A stretch of DNA of 64,000 nt from Halogeometricum sp. S1BR25-6 (GTDB lineage Archaea > Halobacteriota > Halobacteria > Halobacteriales > Haloferacaceae), in the NCBI RefSeq assembly GCF_031624495.1, contig NZ_JAMQOP010000002.1, positions 620,001 through 684,000 on the forward strand, written 5' to 3'. This document shows, piece by piece, positions 25,341 to 34,025 of the stretch. Position numbers and translations under genes: made by a program. Each line of letters begins with the position of its first letter. Position 1 is the first letter of the stretch. The notes under the pieces were generated by a model, which was not told the DNA's origin, ran no database searches, and saw only the letters and a list, made by a program, of their open reading frames with translations.

Positions 25341-26704
25341 GGAGCGCAGGAGTCATCTCCGGCGTTCGCGTCTCCCACGAACGGGCGACCGTCGACGAGA
25401 TAGAGTCCGCGTCCAGCGAGGACGTGCGCTCCGCCGTCGACGCCCTCCTCACACACGAGGACGTCTCCGAGGCGTTCGCTCTGCAGACGTGCAACCGAGC
25501 CGAAGCATACGTCGTCACGGACGCGCAGGCCGACGGCCGCCGCGCGCTCTCCGAGTTCGCTCCCGACGTGCGCGACGGCGTCGTCGTCCAGATGGGCCAC
25601 GAAGAGAGCCTCCGCCACCTGATGCGGGTCGCGGCGGGGCTCGAATCGCTCGTCTTGGGCGAGGACCAGATACTCGGCCAACTCAAGCGCGCCTTCGAGG
25701 ACGCCCGCGGCGCGGGCGGTATCGGTCGGGTGCTCGACGACGCGGTGACGAAAGCCGTCCACGTCGGCGAACGCGCCCGGACGGAGACCGAGATTAACGA
25801 GGGCGCCGTCTCCCTCGGGTCGGCGGCGGTCCGCCTGGCCGAGTCGGAGACGGGGCTGGCCGGGTCGACGGCGCTGGTCGTCGGCGCGGGCGAGATGGGC
25901 ACGCTGGCGGCGAAGTCGCTGGCCGACGCCGGCGTCGACGAACTGATCGTCGCCAACCGCACCGTCCCGCACGCCGAGCACGTGGCCGCCGAGGTGGACG
26001 TACCGGGGCGGGCGATTCCGCTCGCGGCCGTCGACGAGGCGATTGCCACCGCCGACGTGGTCATCTCGGCCACGGGAAGCCCCGACTACGTTCTCTCGCA
26101 TGCCCACGTCGAGACGGGCGGTGAGACGACGCTCATCGACATCGCCCAACCGCGCGACGTCGACCCCGACGTCGGCGGGGTGACGGGCGTGGTCGTCCAC
26201 GACATCGACGGGCTGGAGGCGGTCACCGACGAGACGCGCGAGCGCCGCCGCGAGGCCGCGGAACGCGTCGAGTCGATGATCGACGAGGAGTTCGACCGAC
26301 TGCTCGAATCCTTCAAACGCAAGCGTGCCGACCAGGCCATCAGCGGGATGTACGAGGCCGCAGAGCGGGTGAAGGGCCGCGAACTGGAGACCGCGCTGTC
26401 GAAACTGGAGGCGCAGGGCGAGTTGACCGACGAGCAGCGCGAGACGGTGTCGGCGCTCGCGGACGCCCTCGTCGGCCAACTGCTGTCGGCGCCGACGAAG
26501 AGCCTCCGCGAGGCCGCCGTCGAGGACGACTGGGACACCATCCAGACGGCGATGACGCTGTTCGACCCCGATTTCGGCGGCGAGGAGCCGTCGTTCGGCG
26601 GTCCCTCGGGACCGCGAGGGGGACTCGCGGAGAGCGCCCCCGAGGACGTCCCCGACGACGCCGATATCCCGCCACACGTCTTAGAGAGCCTCTCTGACGA
26701 CTGA
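25337..26704 (+). CDS. hemA: Glutamyl-tRNA reductase
   Basis: Reduces glutamyl-tRNA to glutamate-1-semialdehyde with NADPH, the first committed step of tetrapyrrole synthesis. In the 455-residue protein the catalytic Cys is in FALQTCNRAEAYV (about residue 50), and the glutamate-binding region follows at HLMRVAAGLESLVLGEDQIL. The NADPH fold is ALVVGAGEMGTLAAKSLADA, and the C-terminal dimerisation helix bundle follows. The tail from residue 410 is an acidic, Gly/Pro-rich extension typical of haloarchaea. Its ATG overlaps the preceding gene by 4 bases (ATGA), so the three tetrapyrrole genes are probably one transcript. Confidence 0.97.
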   Translation: MRSAGVISGVRVSHERATVDEIESASSEDVRSAVDALLTHEDVSEAFALQTCNRAEAYVVTDAQADGRRALSEFAPDVRDGVVVQMGHEESLRHLMRVAAGLESLVLGEDQILGQLKRAFEDARGAGGIGRVLDDAVTKAVHVGERARTETEINEGAVSLGSAAVRLAESETGLAGSTALVVGAGEMGTLAAKSLADAGVDELIVANRTVPHAEHVAAEVDVPGRAIPLAAVDEAIATADVVISATGSPDYVLSHAHVETGGETTLIDIAQPRDVDPDVGGVTGVVVHDIDGLEAVTDETRERRREAAERVESMIDEEFDRLLESFKRKRADQAISGMYEAAERVKGRELETALSKLEAQGELTDEQRETVSALADALVGQLLSAPTKSLREAAVEDDWDTIQTAMTLFDPDFGGEEPSFGGPSGPRGGLAESAPEDVPDDADIPPHVLESLSDD

Positions 26705-26764
26705 CCGAGGAGGCCCCGACGAAACGGGGAGAAACGTTATTCGGCCGGCGTCCGACGCACCACC

Positions 26765-27040
26765 ATGGCCGAACTACTCGAAGACGACGAGATACAGAAC
26801 CGCCTGCCCGACGGCTGGGAACGCGACGGCGACGAGATAACGAAGACCTACGAGTTCGACGACTATCTGAAAGGTATCGAGTTCACTACGCAGGTGGGCG
26901 AAGTGGCCGAAGAGGAGGTCCACCACCCGGAGATAATCGTCCGCTACGAAGAGGTCGAAGTCCGCCTCACGAGCCACGAGGAGGGCGGCATCACGGAGAA
27001 GGACATCCGACTCGCGGACCTCTTCGACGACGAGCGATAG
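26765..27040 (+). CDS. Pterin-4a-carbinolamine dehydratase
   Basis: A 91-residue protein of the PCD/DCoH family, which dehydrates 4a-hydroxy-tetrahydropterin during pterin recycling. The sequence covers the whole family: the early WERDGDEITKTYEFDDYLKG strand region, then VGEVAEEEVHHPEIIVRYEE with the catalytic His-His-Pro, and LTSHEEGGITEKDIRLADLF at the C-terminus. In archaea without phenylalanine hydroxylase it may act in pterin-cofactor repair. The next gene (LWR-salt) starts 4 bases after its stop. Confidence 0.94.
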   Translation: MAELLEDDEIQNRLPDGWERDGDEITKTYEFDDYLKGIEFTTQVGEVAEEEVHHPEIIVRYEEVEVRLTSHEEGGITEKDIRLADLFDDER

Positions 27041-27044
27041 CGCC

Positions 27045-27416
27045 GTGGACGCCGCGTACGTCTTCCGGGTACGGTTCCGCCTCGACGCCGAGACGGGCGT
27101 CCGCACCGACCCGCGAACGTTCGAGACGGTGGTCGAGGTGACCGCCGACGACCCGGGCGAGGGCGAGTGGCTGTTCTTCCGCGACGCCCTCTGGCGGGGC
27201 GAAGTGAACGACGAACGCTACGCCCGCGAACTCGCGGAGGAGTGGCTGTCGGTGCCCGTCGACGCGGTGACGTTCCGGGAACTGCGCGCCGACGAGGCGT
27301 ACATGGACGCCCTACGGACCGAAATCGAGGCGGACCCAACGCCGTTCAACGCGGATTCGGCGCGCGAGACGCTGCACAAGTACCTCGGGTCGAGTATCCG
27401 GGTCACCAACGACTAA
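27045..27416 (+). CDS. LWR-salt protein (haloarchaeal signature family)
   Basis: A 123-residue protein with the ALWRGEVNDERYARELAEEW block that gives the LWR-salt family its name. The family is restricted to haloarchaea and its function is unknown. It has an N-terminal strand (AYVFRVRFRLDAETGVRTDP) and a helical C-terminus ending HKYLGSSIRVTND. The start is a GTG at 27045, four bases after the pterin dehydratase stop, so the two genes are co-transcribed. Confidence 0.88.
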   Translation: MDAAYVFRVRFRLDAETGVRTDPRTFETVVEVTADDPGEGEWLFFRDALWRGEVNDERYARELAEEWLSVPVDAVTFRELRADEAYMDALRTEIEADPTPFNADSARETLHKYLGSSIRVTND

Positions 27417-27483
27417 CCGGTCGGGTAGGACGACAGTAACGGCGAAAAGCATAAAGCGAGAGAATGCCTACCACAGTCTCCTG

Positions 27484-28164
27484 ATGGTTTCCGACGCATA
27501 CGACTTCTGGCTGTTCGACCTCGACGGAACGCTCGTCGACGCGGACTGGTCGTACACCCGCGAGGTGTTCGACCGGGTCGGCGAGAGTCTCGGCCGGGAG
27601 TTCACCGACCGCGAGGCAGAGGTCATCTGGCACGGCCTCGGCGGCGCCCGCGACCCGCAACTGCGCGCGTGGGACATCGACCCCGCCGAGTTCTGGCCGG
27701 CGTTCCACGCCGTCGAGGACCCGCAGGCCCGCGCGGAGGCGACGTACCTCCACGAGGACGCCGCCCGCCTCCTCCGCGACGTCGTCGAAACCCGACCGGT
27801 CGGCGTCGTCACGCACTGCCAGCAGTTCCTCGCCGACCCGGTCATCGACCACCTGGACCTGCGCGACTGGTTCGATACGGTGGTCTGCTGCACCGAGGAA
27901 CTGGGCTGGAAACCCGACCCCGCACCGGTTCGTCACGCGATTCGCGCGATGGGCGTCGACCCGGCGGAGGGGCGCGGCGTCCTGGCCGGCGACGGGTCCA
28001 GTGACATCGGCGCCGCCTGGAACGCCGGCCTCGACGGTCTGCACGTCGAGCGTCACCCGCCCGAGCGCCGCGGTCGCTGCGTCCTCGCGGACGTCCGAGT
28101 GGATTCGTTCGACGACCTGCGGAACCGTCGCGTCGCCACGGACGGCGGGTTCGCCCCCGAGTAA
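27484..28164 (+). CDS. HAD superfamily phosphatase
   Basis: A 226-residue hydrolase of the haloacid dehalogenase superfamily, subfamily I like Gph and PGMB. Motif I is FWLFDLDGTLVDADWSY with nucleophile Asp12 and acid Asp14. Motif II is GVVTHCQQFLAD, motif III the Lys in LGWKPDPAPV, and motif IV VLAGDGSSDIGAAWNAGL. The helical cap lies between motifs I and II. The substrate is probably a small phosphorylated metabolite such as phosphoglycolate, but is unproven. It lies convergent to the response-regulator gene, whose stop begins on the next base. Confidence 0.92.
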   Translation: MVSDAYDFWLFDLDGTLVDADWSYTREVFDRVGESLGREFTDREAEVIWHGLGGARDPQLRAWDIDPAEFWPAFHAVEDPQARAEATYLHEDAARLLRDVVETRPVGVVTHCQQFLADPVIDHLDLRDWFDTVVCCTEELGWKPDPAPVRHAIRAMGVDPAEGRGVLAGDGSSDIGAAWNAGLDGLHVERHPPERRGRCVLADVRVDSFDDLRNRRVATDGGFAPE

Positions 28165-28926
28165 CTACTCGTAGCCCGTCTCCGGGAGTTCGCGGACGGC
28201 GACGAACCCCTCGCTGGAGACGGACACCTCGTACCGCCCGTACGGGAACCGGACGTAGATGTCGTAGCGGGGCACTCCGTCGCTCCGCGGTTCGAGCATC
28301 GACTGCAGTGCCTCGGTGTCGAGCGAGGAGAACAGGGGTTCCGATTCGAGGGCGTCGACGCCGGTGTGCGCTTCGAGCACCTGCGCGATGGTCGTCCCGA
28401 GTTCGTCGTCGACGTCCCAGTCGTGCACGCCGATGATCGTCCACGGACCGCCCTGGATTTCTGCCGGGAACGTCCCGACGGCCTCCTCGATGGACTCGCA
28501 CGGTCGCCCCTCGAACAGTTGCGCCTCGGTCACGGTCGGAACGCGGCTCTCGTCGGCGAGCGTGCGGGCGCGTTCGACGACGGCGCCGATGCCGTCGGCG
28601 TCCGCCTTCCTGACGTACTCGGAGACGTCCGCCTCCAGGGCGTCGAGGGCGACGTCGTCCCACTCCTTGGCCGTGTAGAAGATGATGGGGACGTCGTCGC
28701 GCCGCCGCCGCGCGGCGACGATGAAGGCGGTGTCGTCGGCGAGACACAGCGAGTCGCTGATGATACAGTCGACGGCGTGGGAGTCGAGGAGGGAGAGGCC
28801 CTCCTCGGCGTCGGCCGCCGTCAGCATTTCGACCTCGTCGCCGTGGGCACGACGGAACGAGAGCGCGGAGAGTTCGAGCATGTCGGGGTCGTCGTCGACG
28901 TGCAGGACGGTCGGTGCGGAGGACAT
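28165..28926 (-). CDS. Response regulator with HalOD1 output domain
   Basis: A 253-residue two-component regulator. The receiver domain occupies about residues 5-120: the acidic pocket is HVDDDPDM (Asp11-13), the phosphorylated Asp58 is in CIISDSLCLADD, and the conserved Thr85/Lys87 are in IFYTAKEWDD. After a linker, the C-terminal part (about 170-250), with TIIGVHDWDVDDELGTTIAQ and YDIYVRFPYGRYEVSVSSEG, matches the haloarchaeal HalOD1 output domain, likely a protein-interaction module and not a DNA-binding one. No histidine kinase is adjacent. The start ATG is at 28924-28926. Confidence 0.88.
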   Translation of the reverse strand: MSSAPTVLHVDDDPDMLELSALSFRRAHGDEVEMLTAADAEEGLSLLDSHAVDCIISDSLCLADDTAFIVAARRRRDDVPIIFYTAKEWDDVALDALEADVSEYVRKADADGIGAVVERARTLADESRVPTVTEAQLFEGRPCESIEEAVGTFPAEIQGGPWTIIGVHDWDVDDELGTTIAQVLEAHTGVDALESEPLFSSLDTEALQSMLEPRSDGVPRYDIYVRFPYGRYEVSVSSEGFVAVRELPETGYE

Positions 28927-28991
28927 ACCCCGTCGATTAGTCTCATGCCACAAAAAGACTCTTGCTGAGTGACTTATTTGCGGAGACGGAA

Positions 28992-30887
28992 TCAATTAGT
29001 TTCGTAGCCGCCGAGTCGGTCGAACAGGTCGTCGGCCGAGTCGAGCACCGACGCGAACGCCTCGACGCTCGGCTTCTTCGTGCGGTCGGGGTTGGCGAGC
29101 ACGCGCACGGGTTCGCGGCCGACGGGGACGAAGCCCATTCCGAGGCGTTCGGCGGTGACCCGGAGGCCGAGGCCGGCGTCGGCCTTTCCGCGCAGGACGG
29201 TCCGCGCGGGGCTCTCCGCGGCCTTCGTCGTCAGTTCGTAGCCCGAAATCGCGTCCGCGAGGTCCCGGCGCTCGGTCCCCCGTTCCTCGGCGAGGTCCGC
29301 GAGGGCGGATTCGAGCGAGGAGCGAAGCCCCGAGTCCGTCCCGCGGTTGACGAAGCGTAAGTCGCCGTCGAGGAGGTCCGCGAGGCCGGTCACGTTCTGT
29401 GGATTATCGGCGGGGACGACGAGTCCCCACTCGCGGGTCCACCGACCCAGTTCGGCGCCGTCGACGTCCCGGTCGAGGGGGCCGGCGGCGACGGCCACGT
29501 CCGGCACGCCGCCCCGGAGGCGGCGGAGGCCCTCGCGGGTGCCGACCGGAAGGAAGCGCGGCGCGTCGAGGCGGTCAAGGAGGCGCGAGAGCGCCGGGTC
29601 GTCCTCGCCGGCGGCGAGGAGCGTCGGGGCGCGCACGTCCGGCGAGAACAGGCGCACGTCGACGGACTCCCCCTCGGCGAGGTACTCGGTGTCCGGGTGA
29701 ATCTCCACCACGCCGTCGGCTTCGACCAAGGAGGTGGTCGCGCCGCTCCCCTTGTCGACGGGGTAGACGAGCGTCTCGCCGTCCTCGTCCTCGATGAGGC
29801 CGACGGGCATGAGGCGCATCCGACCCTCGCCGTAGCGCTCGCGGACCGCCATCGACCCCGAGACGGTCGCCGTCCGCGGTTCGGGTAGGCCGGCGGCGCG
29901 GCGAATCGCGGGCGCGACGAACGTCCGGAAGATGGTCAGCGCCGAGACGGGGTAGCCCGGCAGGCCGACGTAGGCGGAGGGCGACTCGCCCTCCCCGAGC
30001 GTTCCGACGAGCATCGGCTTGCCCGGCTTGACCGAGACGCCGTGCAGGAGTAGGTCGCCGCGTTCCTCGATGACGCGGTAGATGACGTCGACGGCGGAGG
30101 CCGAGGTGGACCCCGAGGAGAGCACGAGGTCGCACTCCTCGGCCGCCTCCACGAGGAGGCGCTCCATCTCCGCGAAGTCGTCGCCGGCGTGGGGGTAGGT
30201 CCGAACCTCGCCGCCGGCCTCCTCGACGCCGGTGGCGACGGTGTAGCTGTTCACGTCGTATATCTGCCCGGCGTCGCTGTTCAGCGATTCCCCGGGCCGG
30301 ACGAGTTCGTCGCCGGTGGAGATGATGCCCACGGTGGGCTTCCCGCGGACGGGCACCTCGTCGACGCCGAGCGCCGAGAGGAGTCCGATTTCGCGCGGCG
30401 TGAGGAGCGTCCCCGGGCCGAGTGCGCGCGCGCCGGCGGCGACGTCCGCGCCCGCGAGCATCACGCTGTCGCCGGGCGCGACGGCGTCGCGGACGACCAC
30501 GTTCCCGCCGCGCTCCTCGGTTCGCTCCACGATGACGACGGCGTCGGCGCCGTCGGGCATCACCGCTCCCGTCGAGATTTCGGCCGCCTCGCCGTCCCCG
30601 ACGGTCACGTCGGGTTCGACGCCGGCGTGCACCTCCCCGACGAGTTCGAGTTCGACGGGAGAGCCCTCGCCGGCCCCGAAGGTGTCCTCGGCGCGGACGG
30701 CGTAGCCGTCCATGCTCGCCCGGTCGAACCCGGGCACGTCCATCTCGGCGTCGATTCGCTCCGCGAGGACGCGGCCTCTGGACTCTCGAAGCGGGACCGT
30801 CTCCGCTCCGGGGGCCAAATCGAGGCCCGCGATGGCCTCGTGGGCCTCGACGGGGTCCGCGAGGTCGCGGAACTCCTTTCGGCTCAC
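28992..30887 (-). CDS. moeA2: MoeA-like molybdotransferase fused to a PBP-like domain
   Basis: A 631-residue fusion. Residues 1-405 are a MoeA, which inserts molybdate into adenylated molybdopterin: FDRASMDGYAVRAEDTFGAG, VGIISTGDELVRPGES, CDLVLSSGSTSASAVDVIYR and VGLPGYPVSALTIFRTFVAP are its motifs. Residues about 415-631 resemble a type-2 periplasmic-binding-protein domain (GVPDVAVAAGPLDRD, GLVVPADNPQNVTGLADLLD, RFVNRGTDSGLRSSLESAL), as in other archaeal MoeA-PBP proteins, and could sense molybdate, tungstate or cofactor state. It has no signal peptide, so this is a cytosolic domain. GTG is the start. It is downstream of moeA1, with a micro-ORF filling the 79-base gap. Confidence 0.93.
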   Translation of the reverse strand: MSRKEFRDLADPVEAHEAIAGLDLAPGAETVPLRESRGRVLAERIDAEMDVPGFDRASMDGYAVRAEDTFGAGEGSPVELELVGEVHAGVEPDVTVGDGEAAEISTGAVMPDGADAVVIVERTEERGGNVVVRDAVAPGDSVMLAGADVAAGARALGPGTLLTPREIGLLSALGVDEVPVRGKPTVGIISTGDELVRPGESLNSDAGQIYDVNSYTVATGVEEAGGEVRTYPHAGDDFAEMERLLVEAAEECDLVLSSGSTSASAVDVIYRVIEERGDLLLHGVSVKPGKPMLVGTLGEGESPSAYVGLPGYPVSALTIFRTFVAPAIRRAAGLPEPRTATVSGSMAVRERYGEGRMRLMPVGLIEDEDGETLVYPVDKGSGATTSLVEADGVVEIHPDTEYLAEGESVDVRLFSPDVRAPTLLAAGEDDPALSRLLDRLDAPRFLPVGTREGLRRLRGGVPDVAVAAGPLDRDVDGAELGRWTREWGLVVPADNPQNVTGLADLLDGDLRFVNRGTDSGLRSSLESALADLAEERGTERRDLADAISGYELTTKAAESPARTVLRGKADAGLGLRVTAERLGMGFVPVGREPVRVLANPDRTKKPSVEAFASVLDSADDLFDRLGGYETN

Positions 30888-30970
30888 GCGAACCTCCTCG
30901 CGGTGAGGGTGAGGTCGTCGGTCGCACGTTCGGCCGCGACGCGGCCGAGAAGCCGTCCGACGGAAGTCAC
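30884..30970 (-). CDS. Candidate 28-codon micro-ORF bridging the two moeA genes
   Basis: A GTG at 30968-30970 overlaps the stop of moeA1 (GTGA). The frame runs MTSVGRLLGRVAAERATDDL and eight more residues, and its TGA (30884-30886) overlaps the GTG start of moeA2 (GTGA). Third codon positions are mostly G or C. It may be a real small protein, or serve only to carry ribosomes from one moeA gene to the next. No homologue is known to me. Confidence 0.35.
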   Translation of the reverse strand: MTSVGRLLGRVAAERATDDLTLTARRFA

Positions 30971-32265
30971 GCGGACCACTCCCAGCCCTCGACGGTCACC
31001 GTCTCGCCCTCGGCGTAGCCCTCTCGCTCCTCCGGGACGGCGACCCACCCGTCCGCGAGGGCAACCGAGGAGAGCACCCCCGACCCGTTCGCGCGCGTCG
31101 GTTCGGCGGTCCGTTCGGCGCCGGTGCCGTCGCCGTCGGTGTCGACGGGTCCGCCGTCGTCGCCTCCGCCGCTCCCTCCGTCGTCGAGTCGCACGCGGGC
31201 GAACGTCCGAATCCCGGGTTCGCTCGGAATCTTCCGCCGCAGGCGGGCCTCGACCGTCGGAAACGGGCGCTCGGGGAGGTGCCCGACGCGCTTGAGGAGG
31301 GGCCGGAGGAACTGGACGGCGTTGACGATGCAGGCGACCGGGTAACCCGGCAGCATCACGACGGGCGTGTCCTCGACGACTCCGAGGGCGACGGGGTGGC
31401 CCGGTTTGAGGGCGACGCCGTGGACGAGCACCTCGCCGAGTTCGGAGACCACTTCCGGGATGAGGTCGCGTTCGCCCACCGAGGACCCGCCCGTCGTCAC
31501 GACGACGTCCTTCGTCAGGTCGCGTTGGACGGCGGCGCGGAGGGCCGCCTCGTCGTCGGTCACGACGTTCCGGTACGTCGCCACGCCGCCCCAGCGTTCG
31601 ACCAGGCGCGAGACGGTGAGGCCGTTCGTCTCGATTATCTCGCCGGGGTCGGGGTCTCGCTGGACGAGTTCCTCGCCGGTCGGAATCACGCCGACCGTCG
31701 GGTAGTCGTACACCGACACCTCGTCCAACCCGACCGACTTCAGGAGGCCGAGGTCGGAGGGGCGCAGTTGGTGGCCGGGGTCGAACAGTCGCTGCCCGTC
31801 GGCCACGTCCTCGCCCGTCTTGCCGACGTTCTCCCCGGCGGTGACGGCGTCGAACACCTCCAACTCCCCGCCGACGGCGTCGGCGCGTTCGACCATCACC
31901 ACGGCGTCCGCGCCCGCCGGGAGTTCGCTGCCCGTGTGGACGCGGACGGCCGACTCGGGGTCGACCGCGGCGTCCGCCGCCTCGACGTCGCCGTCGGCGA
32001 GGCGGAGCACCGCGGGGGACCGACCGGACGCGCCGAACGTATCCTCGGCGCGGACGGCCCACCCGTCCATCGCCGCGCGGTCGTAGTTCGGCACCGGGTT
32101 CGGCGCCGTCACCGCCTCCGCGATGGGCCGCCCGTCGGTCCGTTCGAGGGGAAGCGTCTCGGTCCGTTCGTGGGGCGTCGCGGCCGACAGGAGCGCCTCG
32201 CGCGCCTCGGCGACCCGCGTGCGCTCTTTGAACCCGGCTGTCTGCCGGTCGTGCGCGTTCGTCAT
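30967..32265 (-). CDS. moeA1: Molybdopterin molybdotransferase
   Basis: A 432-residue MoeA that completes molybdenum cofactor by exchanging AMP for molybdate. Domain signatures are in order: NYDRAAMDGWAVRAEDTFGA, HTGSELPAGADAVVMVERAD, VGVIPTGEELVQRDP, VVVTTGGSSVGERD, KPGHPVALGV and VMLPGYPVACIVNAVQFLRP. The C-terminal domain (from about 345) contains a low-complexity Gly/Asp insert (about 365-395), a halophilic addition. The ATG at 32263-32265 is preferred; a longer upstream frame is basic antisense-type text. It is the first gene of the moeA1-moeA2 pair. The paralogues may divide work on molybdenum and tungsten or on different enzymes. Confidence 0.95.
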   Translation of the reverse strand: MTNAHDRQTAGFKERTRVAEAREALLSAATPHERTETLPLERTDGRPIAEAVTAPNPVPNYDRAAMDGWAVRAEDTFGASGRSPAVLRLADGDVEAADAAVDPESAVRVHTGSELPAGADAVVMVERADAVGGELEVFDAVTAGENVGKTGEDVADGQRLFDPGHQLRPSDLGLLKSVGLDEVSVYDYPTVGVIPTGEELVQRDPDPGEIIETNGLTVSRLVERWGGVATYRNVVTDDEAALRAAVQRDLTKDVVVTTGGSSVGERDLIPEVVSELGEVLVHGVALKPGHPVALGVVEDTPVVMLPGYPVACIVNAVQFLRPLLKRVGHLPERPFPTVEARLRRKIPSEPGIRTFARVRLDDGGSGGGDDGGPVDTDGDGTGAERTAEPTRANGSGVLSSVALADGWVAVPEEREGYAEGETVTVEGWEWSA

Positions 32266-32385
32266 ACCGGGTCGTTGCGGGCCGACGGTAAAAGGCTCCG
32301 CGGGGCGGCGGGGCGGGAAGGGACGACGCCCCGACGCTTCGACCCGCCAGCCAACGCTTATTGTACCGCAACTTTCATTCGAGAT

Positions 32386-33519
32386 ATGGCGAGACTGACC
32401 GACGGCGACCGGGAACGACTCCGAGCGGCGTTCGACCGTCAGTTGGACGTCGGACTGCACCACGGCGGGCAGTTGGCCGTCTACGTCGACGGGGAACTCG
32501 CGGCGGACTTCGCGGGCGGGACGACCGGTCCGGGCGGCGGGGAGACCACCCCGGAGACGCGGCACCTGCTGTTCTCGTGTACGAAACCGTACGCGGGCGT
32601 CGGACTTCACCAACTCGTCGAACGCGGGGCGGCCGACTACGACGACGCCGTCGTCGACCACTGGCCCGAGTTCGCCGACGAGGGGTCGACGAAGGCCGAG
32701 ATAACGCTCCGGCAGGTGCTCAGTCACACCGCCGGCGTGCCGTACGGCGAGTTCGACGACGCGGCCGAGGAGTGGGGCGACTGGGACGCCGTCGTGCGGG
32801 CGATGGAGGAGATAGAACCGGTGTTCGACCCCGGCGAGACGCCCGCGTACCACACCTTCAACTACGGGTGGCTGGTCGGCGAACTCGTCCGCCGCCTCTC
32901 CGGTCAGCGCGTCGACGAGTTCGTCGCCGAGAACGTGTTCGAACCGCTGGGGATGGAGGACACCAGCATCGGTCTGGGTCCCGACGAGGAGGACGATGTG
33001 GCAACCCTCGCGGGGTTCGAGGCGTACGACCGGTGCCGCGACCCCGGCGAGGGACTCGGTATCCCGGCGTCCGAGTCGGCCGAGGCGTTCAACGCCGAGG
33101 CCGTCCGGCGGGCGGTGATTCCGGCGGCGAACGGCGTCGGAACGGCCGCCGACATGGCTCGCTTCTACGCTTGTATGGCGAACGGCGGCCAACTCGACGG
33201 GACCCGCCTGCTCAACTCGGAGACGGTGGCGGAGGCGACGCGCACCCACGCCGAGACGGACTCCGACGGTACGCTCTCGCGGCCCGCGCGGTACGGTCTC
33301 GGCTTCTGGACCGGCGGCCTCGCGAACGACATGTTCGGGTCGTTCAGCCGCGAGCGGATGTTCGGCCACGCCGGACTCGGGAGCGTCTTCGGCTGGGGCG
33401 ACCCCGAACTGAACGTCGGGTTCGCCTACGTCACCAACGGCATCCGCGAGGAGTCCTGGGAGCACGCCGCCCGAGTCGCCGGACTGTCCGACGCCGTCAG
33501 ACTTGCGCTCGCGGAGTGA
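32386..33519 (+). CDS. Serine hydrolase, beta-lactamase (class C-like) fold
   Basis: A 377-residue protein of the penicillin-binding/EstB-like serine hydrolase family. The catalytic SxxK is in HLLFSCTKPYAGVG (about residues 63-70) and the YxN-type motif is in TFNYGWLVGELVRRL. The third motif (KTG or HxG) corresponds to FGHAGLGSVFGWG near residue 330. There is no signal peptide, so it acts inside the cell, probably as an esterase or peptidase. Beta-lactamase activity is not implied. The ATG at 32386 is chosen because the TATA-like CTTATTG is about 27 bases before it and the family begins there. Confidence 0.92.
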   Translation: MARLTDGDRERLRAAFDRQLDVGLHHGGQLAVYVDGELAADFAGGTTGPGGGETTPETRHLLFSCTKPYAGVGLHQLVERGAADYDDAVVDHWPEFADEGSTKAEITLRQVLSHTAGVPYGEFDDAAEEWGDWDAVVRAMEEIEPVFDPGETPAYHTFNYGWLVGELVRRLSGQRVDEFVAENVFEPLGMEDTSIGLGPDEEDDVATLAGFEAYDRCRDPGEGLGIPASESAEAFNAEAVRRAVIPAANGVGTAADMARFYACMANGGQLDGTRLLNSETVAEATRTHAETDSDGTLSRPARYGLGFWTGGLANDMFGSFSRERMFGHAGLGSVFGWGDPELNVGFAYVTNGIREESWEHAARVAGLSDAVRLALAE

Positions 33520-33641
33520 GCGCCGTCGCGGTGGCCGCCGAGTCGAAATCGCTCCATCGCTCCCGACGGGGGCCACAACACTTAGCAGCGTCGAACTCCC
33601 CGACCGCGGGCTTTTTCGACCCGGACTCCTTAGCACAGAGT

Positions 33642-34013
33642 ATGTCTGCACTGCGGGACGCGCTGCAGGAACTGCCGGACGCCGTGTTCGCCGACCTCCT
33701 GGAGTCCGACGACGCGTACCTCATCGTCTTGGACCTCCCCGGCGTGACGCCCGACACCGCGGAACTCCGCGTCGACAAGGGCCGCCTCATCATTGAGGCG
33801 CGCCGCGATAAGGAGCTTCCGCGCGAGTTCCGCTACGTCCGCGAGGACCGCTCGTTGTTCCTCGACGCCGAACTCCCCCTCCCCCCGGATGCGGCCGGCG
33901 CCGGCGCCGACGGCGAGATGGACCGCGGCGTCCTCACCATCCGCCTGCCGAAGCGCGAGTCCGCTCCGGAACGGACCATCCCCATCGCCGGCGCCGACGA
34001 CGCGGATGCGTGA
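33642..34013 (+). CDS. Hsp20/alpha-crystallin-like small protein
   Basis: A 123-residue protein with a short helical start (MSALRDALQELPDAVFADLL) followed by an Hsp20-like beta-sandwich: AYLIVLDLPGVTPDTAELRV, RLIIEARR, FLDAELPLPPDA and a final DRGVLTIRLPKRE. The last run matches the G-V-L-x-I/V-x-L-P-K signature near the end of alpha-crystallin domains. It probably acts as a holdase chaperone. It is shorter than canonical Hsp20 and has a flexible Gly/Ala loop before the last strand. An ATG at 33642 is clear. The AarF gene follows after 12 bases. Confidence 0.85.
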   Translation: MSALRDALQELPDAVFADLLESDDAYLIVLDLPGVTPDTAELRVDKGRLIIEARRDKELPREFRYVREDRSLFLDAELPLPPDAAGAGADGEMDRGVLTIRLPKRESAPERTIPIAGADDADA

Positions 34014-34025
34014 CCGCGCGGTGAG

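Noticed and set aside
24824-26677. 617-codon minus-strand frame antisense to the tetrapyrrole operon
   Set aside because: HemA and the precorrin-2 dehydrogenase-like gene on the plus strand have full motif sets; the antisense text has none.
32266-33651. Upstream extension of moeA1 to 894 codons
   Set aside because: The extra part is the antisense of the serine hydrolase and carries no MoeA similarity; the ATG at 32265 gives the family start.
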